A stretch of 64,000 bases of DNA from Takifugu bimaculatus. Its lineage: Eukaryota; Chordata; Actinopteri; Tetraodontiformes; Tetraodontidae. The stretch covers positions 7,914,678 through 7,978,677 of the forward strand of contig CP034976.1 in the NCBI GenBank assembly GCA_004026145.2, given 5' to 3'. This document shows positions 57,771 to 64,000 of this stretch, one piece after another (the first letter of the stretch is position 1; every line of letters starts with the position of its first letter). Both the position numbers and the translations under genes were made by a program. The notes below the pieces were generated by a model. It worked only from the letters and a program-made list of their open reading frames with translations, was not told the DNA's origin and did no database searches.

Positions 57771-58838
57771 CCGGATACATGAATTTAGCCACAAATGCCA
57801 TTATAGTTAAATATCTGTAAGGCATTTCAGCTGTTAAAATGTTGCCCTACACTGATTTCAGCCCAGCTGTGATGTAATAATCTAATTATTAATCTTTGTT
57901 AGGTGTTAAATCTTGCTCCTCGTATATTTTCAAATCAATAAAATAAGGTCTTGACACAAAAGAAGGAATGTGAGATTGATGGCTGCAGGAAAAGAGACGA
58001 TGGCTGAAAAGAGAGAGGAGAGATTTCGCATGAACCGGCACGCTCCATTTGATCGCACCTTCTGCCGTGCACATGTTGCGGCAAGCGTTCAGAGAAACGC
58101 ATCCTCTCCTGAATGGAAATTCCTGCACTCCAGCCACAGCTGCACAACGACACTTCAGATGGCCGAGCTCTCCCCTCCTGCATCTCCCCCCCTTCCCTGG
58201 AATTAGCCCAAACCACAATGGCATCACATCAAAAAAGAGGCCGGCAGAATCAGACTTTATTATCTGACGCTGCGGAGATATCTGTGCAGACAGGAAGAAG
58301 GGGGCACGGGGCCCTTTGGCTCCTTTGCCATGTCGACTTGCGTTTTATTATTAAACACACACACGCACATACACACGGTCTTAAAATATCTGCTCAAGCC
58401 TCAGCAAATCAGTCAAAGGTAAAACTTGACATGCTTAAGATTTTCTGCCATTTTAAGCAAAGAGTTTCTTGTGATGTTTCACGGAAACGCTCATTTTTGC
58501 TGCAAAAAGACCGAAAAGTTAGCTGAGACCAAAAGAAAGAAAGTTTCTGCACAGAAAGAAAGAGTCAAACTTTCTATTGGATCGGGTTCGGGGTGGGGAA
58601 TTCACTTCAAAGTGAATCCGACAACAGTGGTCGTCTGTCTCATTTACGTTTTCAAACACACGGCAAATGTAAAAACTCCCAATTTTTGAAGGGTGTGTAA
58701 TTACAGGGAGAGAATGGGTGACTATAAATACCCCCATCATTACTCGTCCCTCCTGAAGAACATGATCCATACTGAAGGATAATTAAGGCGAAACATTTCT
58801 GATCCTCCAACAGGCTGCACTGAGAATGTGTATGCAGC
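57771..58838. other. Non-coding stretch, CNE-like in part
   Basis: A short inverted repeat TTCACTT-CA-AAGTGAA lies at 58601-58616. 58180-58310 is non-repetitive. Overlapping short frames on both strands (57889-58526) are unrecognised. Confidence 0.5.
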
Positions 58839-58872
58839 GTGTGTGTGTGTGTGTGTGTGTTCGTGTGTGTGT
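58839..58872. repeat. (GT)n microsatellite
   Basis: About 16 GT units with one TC interruption near 58861. Confidence 0.95.
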
Positions 58873-58973
58873 TCTATTCTGGTAGATGCGGCTCTGCACC
58901 AATCCTCCACTCAGAGTGGCTTTAATTATTTTGCAGAGTCATTAATGGAACAGGAATACACAAGTGCACGCGC

Positions 58974-59213
58974 CTGTGTGTGTTCTTATATTTGCTACAT
59001 ATTGAGTAGAAAAATACTCATTCTACTAGCAAAGTGAGGACATTTTGACCGGTCCTCACAACTTCAAAGGACTGTCGGAGGGTTAAGACATGGTTTAAAG
59101 GTTGAAGTTGGAATTGGGTTTTGGTTAGTGTTTGGATAAGTGTTAAGGTGAGGGGATTGTGTTGTTTAGGGTAGGGATCTAGTTAATGCACTGTCTTAAC
59201 AAAGATATAAGTA

Positions 59214-59263
<50 letters not shown>
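58974..59263 (+). mobile_element. Dispersed teleost microsatellite-associated repeat
   Basis: In order: CTGTGTGTGTTC lead-in, TGAGTAGAAAAATACTCA short inverted repeat, the GTGAGGAC-10 nt-GTCCTCAC hairpin (59034-59059), a degenerate TTAGGG-like tract (about 59080-59185), then AAGATATAAGTACAAGTG opening into (TG)n. I know this arrangement from many teleost genomes as a non-coding repeat that ends in a TG microsatellite. No coding region or long terminal repeat is present. Family name not assigned. Confidence 0.75.
59217..59263. repeat. (GT)23 microsatellite
   Basis: 47 bp of perfect GT alternation forming the 3' end of the dispersed repeat. Confidence 0.97.
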
Positions 59264-59264
<1 letters not shown>

Positions 59265-59582
59265 ACATTGGAGCCTGTCAATGCCCTTTAAACAACAACA
59301 GACACAGAGAAACATCTTTGATCTACCAACATGTAGCAAACAAGACAATAATGAACCTCCATGTTCAGCTGAGGGCTCTCAAAATAGAGCATCTCAGTAA
59401 GGATATCTGAGATTTGAGGATAATATTTCTAGATTAGGCCGGCTAATTAGTGCCCCAATATTTGGCACGGTGCTTTGAGAGGGGGATCCAAATAGGCATA
59501 TTGTCCTCACCGTGGTGGAGTGAAAGAGCTCCTGTGTTCTTCACTCAGAGTCAGAAAGAATGTTCGAGTGAGACATGGAGGT

Positions 59583-59595
59583 GGGGGGGGGGGGG
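59583..59595. repeat. Poly-G run, 13 nt
   Basis: G13 after GGAGGT. Confidence 0.93.
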
Positions 59596-60283
59596 CAAAA
59601 AGTTTACTCCGGCGTTCCCCCCGCCTCACCTTGTTATCTTTCTCTCTTTCTTAGCCGATCAAAACCCAAGAATGTTGCTTTGAGTGGCCGACATGAAAGT
59701 GAGGCAGGAAAACACGAGCCATAACCTCGGTTTATTTCCAGGGTGTCTCTGTGCCACGCCAGCTTTTTCTGTCAGTGGGGGTCTGCTGGGGTTGTCGAGT
59801 TTTGCGAGGTTGTTGCTGAACATGCAGCCAGCCAGCCATCCATCCATCCAACCAGTTGTCATGCAAGTACCAGGTTCGTGTTGCTATTTGTGTTGGAGCG
59901 TAGCTGTGCCGGGAGCCTCTGTTTTCCTTTTGCAACCGAATCATCCAAACCTCTTCCTGTGGCAGGAATCGTGTCCGACAGTCATCTGAGGCGACTGGAA
60001 TGAAGAAAGTCTGTGAGCTGGCCTTCCATCCCTTCCACCGCCTTTGGGCTGCTGAAACAGGGAGGGCAGTCGGCTGGGTTCAATGGTGGCCCAGTGTTGC
60101 CGGCGCCGCCGCCACCTTGTTATTGCTTGTTGTTGTTTCCCCTCAGAAGGCCAAAGAGGCTTTTGTGCCGTCGACCGACCAGCGCCGCGCTCGTGAGGCT
60201 AGATAAATGGATTAGAGGGCCACAGATATGGGCGGGCATCTTCGGGGAAAGACAACAGAGATGTTGAATGGAGGCGCAGGAAA
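59596..60283. other. Non-coding stretch with (CCAG)/(CCAT) repeat
   Basis: A short tetranucleotide array CAGCCAGCCAGCCATCCATC lies at about 59825-59850. Overlapping frames on both strands at 59684-60003 are composition-driven. 60090-60200 has many CpGs but no exon is recognised. Confidence 0.55.
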
Positions 60284-60328
60284 GGGGGGGGGCGTGTTGT
60301 GGTGGTGGTGGTTGGGGGGGGTAGGGGT
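60284..60328. repeat. G-rich (GGT)n low-complexity tract
   Basis: G9, then GTGTTGTGGTGGTGGTGG, then G8TAGGGG. Plus-strand G blocks give quadruplex potential. Confidence 0.85.
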
Positions 60329-60471
60329 TTGTAAAGAACAGGAAGAGGCGAAGACATTGGTGCTGTTGGACTACGAGGGGGTCGAGTCTGTTGCAAGGAA
60401 AGCCTGCTTCTGCCAAAAGAGACAAGACAGTGATAAACTTTCCTCCCTTTGCAGTCAGCTGCCCCCCCAAC

Positions 60472-60474
<3 letters not shown>

Positions 60475-60525
<51 letters not shown>
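60475..60525. repeat. (CA)25 microsatellite
   Basis: 51 bp of perfect CA alternation. Confidence 0.98.
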
Positions 60526-60529
<4 letters not shown>

Positions 60530-60948
60530 TCTAAAATGAATGGACAGCCACGGTGTGACACGTCTCAGTTGCAGGGGGAAGACGGCTCTTGTTCCCCAAC
60601 AAAGAGGCGCTGGTGTGATGGCGCGGCCCGTGACAGAATGCTAAATTGTTTCAGGGTCAACAACTTATTGTCCGCGCATGAGTCATGATTTACATGTCCC
60701 TGAGAAGGCGTCAGCGCTCCTGCACTAAATTCTCCTTCCTTTCTGCTAATAACCACCTGTATCATGCCTTTAAACTCTTTAAAGCTATGAATAATAATAA
60801 TTGGCCTATTACCATGTTACTGCTTATGCAGTGTTTAAATGAGCACACATTATTGTGTCTTTACCTCTGGAATCCCACAGAGCATTATTGTTAGCACTAT
60901 ATTTATATTTAATTCATTTTTCAGCTCTTTTATTATTTCATGGTCCTC

Positions 60949-60949
<1 letters not shown>
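60526..60949. other. Non-coding stretch, nothing recognised
   Basis: Mixed to AT-rich DNA, with an AATAATAATAATT tract near 60789. No gene. Confidence 0.6.

Positions 60950-60985
<36 letters not shown>
60950..60985. repeat. Poly-C run, 36 nt
   Basis: Uninterrupted C36, the longest homopolymer in the window. Length likely variable and prone to sequencing error. Confidence 0.97.
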
Positions 60986-60986
<1 letters not shown>

Positions 60987-61009
60987 CATGTGGCATGTGG
61001 GGAAGAAAA

Positions 61010-61300
61010 TGGCTGCAAGTGACAGCCTAATTATCAGCTGCAGCCCCGCTCATTACGCATTAGACAATTCGCTGTACATCCACTCGCTAAATGAATAATT
61101 TTGTATATAATATTATGGCCCGCAGCGAGCTAAACTCACGCTGCTCCACTACAAAAGGAATAAACGGGACACCGAGAGGTTATTTAATTTTTAGCCCCCC
61201 AAAAGCCAGCTCATGAGAGGATGTCATGCAAATACGGAGCGCCGGAGAGAGGAGGGCGGTTCGGAATCTACGCACCTGCCTTTTTAACCTCGTTCTGACT
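61010..61300. promoter_or_regulatory. Candidate conserved non-coding element
   Basis: Non-repetitive block after the C36 run: CAGCCTAATTATCAGC, CATTACGCATTAGAC, GTTATTTAATTTTTAGC and octamer ATGCAAAT at 61226-61233. Dense homeodomain/POU cores with several CpGs. Unverified. Confidence 0.4.
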
Positions 61301-62559
61301 TAATATTAGAATCATTAATGACTTTTAGCTCAACTGGAATTGACACGTTTTCATGCGTCTTAATGGAAACGATATTTTAATGCAACCATTTATCAGTAAT
61401 ATTTTTTCCTCAAAAAGAGACTATTTTATTTAAAAATATATGTGAGCGCAGACAAATTAAAAATATGAGCATGCTCCAGTCGTGATGTAAATTTGTGACC
61501 TCGTTCCCGCCCACAGAACCTTTGGCGACCTTTGTTAATTTTTGCTCCGCTGCGTGACTGTTTAGCGGATGGCTGACACGGATTGGTGCGCGCAGACTTC
61601 TCCCTCTGCCACACAAAATCAGCCGGTGGTCAATGTTTACCCAGCATTTAAAAATAAAATTTAAAAAAATCCACCCTTTTGCCCTTTGCACGTTGCATCA
61701 ATTTTTGCAAAATGGTGCCTTAATTTAGTCCCAAAATTAACCGCGGCTTTTCTCTCAACAATATAATATAGGTGTGTATTTATCCTGTGAATAATCTCGT
61801 TTAACTATGTTTCATTCTTCTATTAATTCCGGTTGGATTGTAGTGGTGCAAATCAAGCTGTAAAGTACACAGCAGGCTCTATTGTACGTGATAATACAGT
61901 TATCTTAACAATATTTCCATGTGATTTATGGCTCCACGGTGAGTAGAAGTCGTTTTCCACCCCCCGCAGCAGCACAGCGGCCTATAGAGGTCGCTGTGAT
62001 ATTGCAGAACAGACAGGCTCCGTTCAGGCTGCCCAGTTTGGAATACTTCACCCAGTAGAACATCTCATTTTGCATTTTACTGCTATTTAAAACAGAAGAC
62101 CGAAATCATGTGACAAATGTTTTCTTTTGTTACGATTCATGTCACGGTTTCAAAAATTAGAAGCTTCCTGTTGAAACGAACAACAACGCGATTACATTAA
62201 AAATGAATTAAAGGAGATCAAATTATGAAAATAACAATTGCTGTGAATTCGAAATAAAGAGGTGAAAAATATATCCATGTGATCACAGCTAATTATGCTG
62301 TCTTTTTTCCTGATGATGATTGAATTCTATTCGACTCCATGTTGTAAATCAATATTTGCGTTTGGTCTGCGAATGTGAAGCAAAAAAGCCCCCTTTTTAT
62401 AAGCAAATGATCATTATCAGCATCAGAACAGACACAGACCCCCCAAAAACAGCGACCCCGACAGTGGGATCCCCTTCCTTCTTCTCCCCCCTCCACCTAG
62501 AAACGACCAAAAAAAAAAAAAAAAGAAAAATTAATAATTTATCTCGGAATCGACTTCTT
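61301..62559. other. Non-coding stretch, AT-rich, possibly CNE-like in part
   Basis: AT-rich with many short TAAT cores. An A-run of about 15 lies at 62510-62524. No exon, RNA gene or transposon is recognised. Confidence 0.55.
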
Positions 62560-62760
62560 TCTCTGACAGATTAGATTTTAACCATTTGATTTTGTTTGGA
62601 CTGGGCGTTTCCATATTATTACTTAATGACCTTCCCAGCTGCTCCTGTCCATTTTCTGTCACCAGCAACCATCTGGACACTTATTAGCACCTCAATGCGT
62701 CCACGCTGCTTCCCTCCCGAACTGGAATAAAATTAAGGCGGCTTACACACAGCCAAGCTG
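62560..62760. promoter_or_regulatory. Candidate conserved non-coding element
   Basis: TGACAGATTAGATTTTAACC (MEIS core plus TTAG), TTGTTTGG, CATATTATTACTTAATGACC and CACTTATTAGCACC in 200 bp of non-repetitive DNA just before an (AAT)22 array. Unverified. Confidence 0.35.
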
Positions 62761-62797
62761 TATTTCTGCCCCCCCTCTCCCACCCCGGTTCAAGCTC

Positions 62798-62800
<3 letters not shown>

Positions 62801-62867
<67 letters not shown>
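62801..62867. repeat. (TAA)22 microsatellite
   Basis: 67 bp of perfect trinucleotide repeat, the longest trinucleotide array in the window and likely polymorphic. Confidence 0.98.
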
Positions 62868-62868
<1 letters not shown>

Positions 62869-63739
62869 TGCCGCGAAAACTGATTTTCTATAATTTCTTT
62901 AGTTTATTAGGCAAAATATACGATCTGGACAAATTCATTCAACGCTTCCTATATACAAATTTAAATCACTTGGTATTTACATTAAAGAAACGACACCAAA
63001 AAACACAAGAGTAGAGACAATAATAATTATCATAATAATAAAAATAATTATAATAAAGTAAAAAGCCTAGGAAAATGTCCCAGCCTGTCTGGCCAAAGTG
63101 GAGAAAGACAGAGTAACATTATAGGCGCGATTATAGGCTACACAACAATAGAGGGAATCATCCATCCATCCACAGGATATTAACAAATGACGCCATTTGT
63201 TCTGACTCTGAATGCTACGCTGCATTATTATTTCTCATTGTCCGTTTAGGAAGTGTAAAGTCCTTTTTCTCGCCCCTATTTTTTTAAGCACGAAAAAAAA
63301 AGGGGAAAAAAAAGTCTTGATCAAGCCGAGGAGAGAGCAGTGAGAACCCGCTGCGTGGCGTCCTGCGGGCTCCGAGAGCTGGAGAGCAGAGAGGATCTGG
63401 AATAATACAGAAATATCATAGATAAATACTCCCGCCGTGTTTGGACAGCGGGTTTCAATCAGGCATCTCAGAAAGTCCGGACTGTTTGGATTTGAAACAG
63501 ATTGCAGTCTGACCCCCTCGTTCTCTCTGATAATACTTATTATAATTATTATTATTAATAAAAACAATACCAATAAAAATAAGATGATTGAATTTTGCCC
63601 CTGCGTGATTTTTTTTAAATGGTTGTTACCTTTGTGTGCTATTTATAATTTATCCAACATCATGTAGGAAATGTTTGAAAATGGTTTTCTAATGCTCCAA
63701 GCAGAGGGAAACTTTTCCCCCCTCTTCGGTGAGAGTGCT
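62868..63739. other. AT-rich non-coding stretch, nothing recognised
   Basis: AT-rich with AATAAT clusters at about 63018-63058 and 63530-63580, A-runs at 63293-63312 and a short (CCAT)n at about 63161-63172. A 112-codon minus-strand frame (63235-63573) is not recognised. Confidence 0.6.
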
Positions 63740-63765
63740 CCCCTGGGCTCCGGGGCTCCCAGGGG
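63740..63765. repeat. GC-rich inverted repeat (8-bp arms)
   Basis: CCCCTGGG, a 10-nt loop CTCCGGGGCT, then CCCAGGGG. A stable hairpin if transcribed. It resembles neither a tRNA nor a microRNA precursor I know. Palindromic CCCNNGGG-type sites also suit EBF or TFAP2 factors. Confidence 0.75.
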
Positions 63766-63832
63766 TCTTTAGGGAAAGCACACAGCCCAGACAGAGTCCG
63801 TTTTACTCTGTGACTTGATAAGTAGCCACACT

Positions 63833-63847
63833 CTCCCCAGAGGGGAG
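63833..63847. repeat. Short GC-rich inverted repeat (6-bp arms)
   Basis: CTCCCC-AGA-GGGGAG. Second GC-rich inverted repeat within 100 bp of the one at 63740. No adjacent gene is seen, so promoter function cannot be claimed. Confidence 0.65.
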
Positions 63848-64000
63848 GAATTAAAGGGGGAGTGGGATGGGAGTCAAGACCCCTGTCACCCGCAAAACAA
63901 ACTGTCTTTTCATTTTTACTTTGTGGTTTTATTATTTAAATTTTCATTCATAGTGGGGGAAACCCGCGATGCGTGAAAAGGAAATTTCGTTCAATTAAAC

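Noticed and set aside
59034..59059. GTGAGGAC/GTCCTCAC hairpin as a microRNA precursor
   Set aside because: Arms of 8 bp are too short and the hairpin belongs to a dispersed repeat.
1..64000. Search by eye for known microRNAs (for example miR-9, miR-124, miR-10, miR-196, let-7), CRISPR arrays and bacterial operons
   Set aside because: No matching mature sequences, no direct-repeat/spacer arrays and no prokaryotic gene organisation were seen.

Overview
The window looks like non-coding nuclear DNA from a ray-finned (teleost) fish, probably an intergenic gene desert or a very long intron. No protein-coding gene can be supported. Open frames are short (the longest, at 30076-30633 on the minus strand, is a low-complexity reading of C/G-rich sequence), none shows a recognisable domain, and frames overlap at random on both strands. 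The teleost assignment rests on abundant (CA)n/(TG)n microsatellites and on two dispersed repeats I know from many fish genomes: a motif near 32064-32120, and a GTGAGGAC...GTCCTCAC hairpin followed by a degenerate TTAGGG-like tract running into (TG)n at 58974-59263. Species and locus cannot be named from the sequence alone.

Layout: 1-9000 is ordinary non-coding DNA with CA/TG microsatellites and a homeobox/MEIS-like block near 4640. 9500-25300 contains many blocks whose texture suggests conserved non-coding elements (TAATTA cores, octamers, TGACAG, no simple repeats). The most structured lies at 24100-24520: a diverged tandem duplication of about 62 bp next to a tiny, extremely CpG-dense core. 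25300-39000 is sparser, with a 16-bp perfect palindrome (28333), a TATCGA-rich block (29290-29660), long poly-C runs and the teleost repeat near 32064. 39400-49500 is again rich in CNE-like blocks. 49969-64000 contains a T14G26 junction, a perfect 16-bp inverted repeat with a forkhead motif in each arm (52385-52472), a candidate recursive-splicing exon (57596-57764), the 58974-59263 repeat, a C36 run, an (AAT)22 microsatellite and two hairpins near the right edge.

No genes are seen to work together. The low content of recognisable transposons, many homeodomain/POU/nuclear-receptor-type motifs and lack of exons would fit a regulatory domain around a developmental gene outside the window; that is inference. 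Every CNE call is judged from texture only, because no alignment could be run. Candidate exons and splice sites are hypotheses. They occur on both strands, which argues against reading them all as one host gene.
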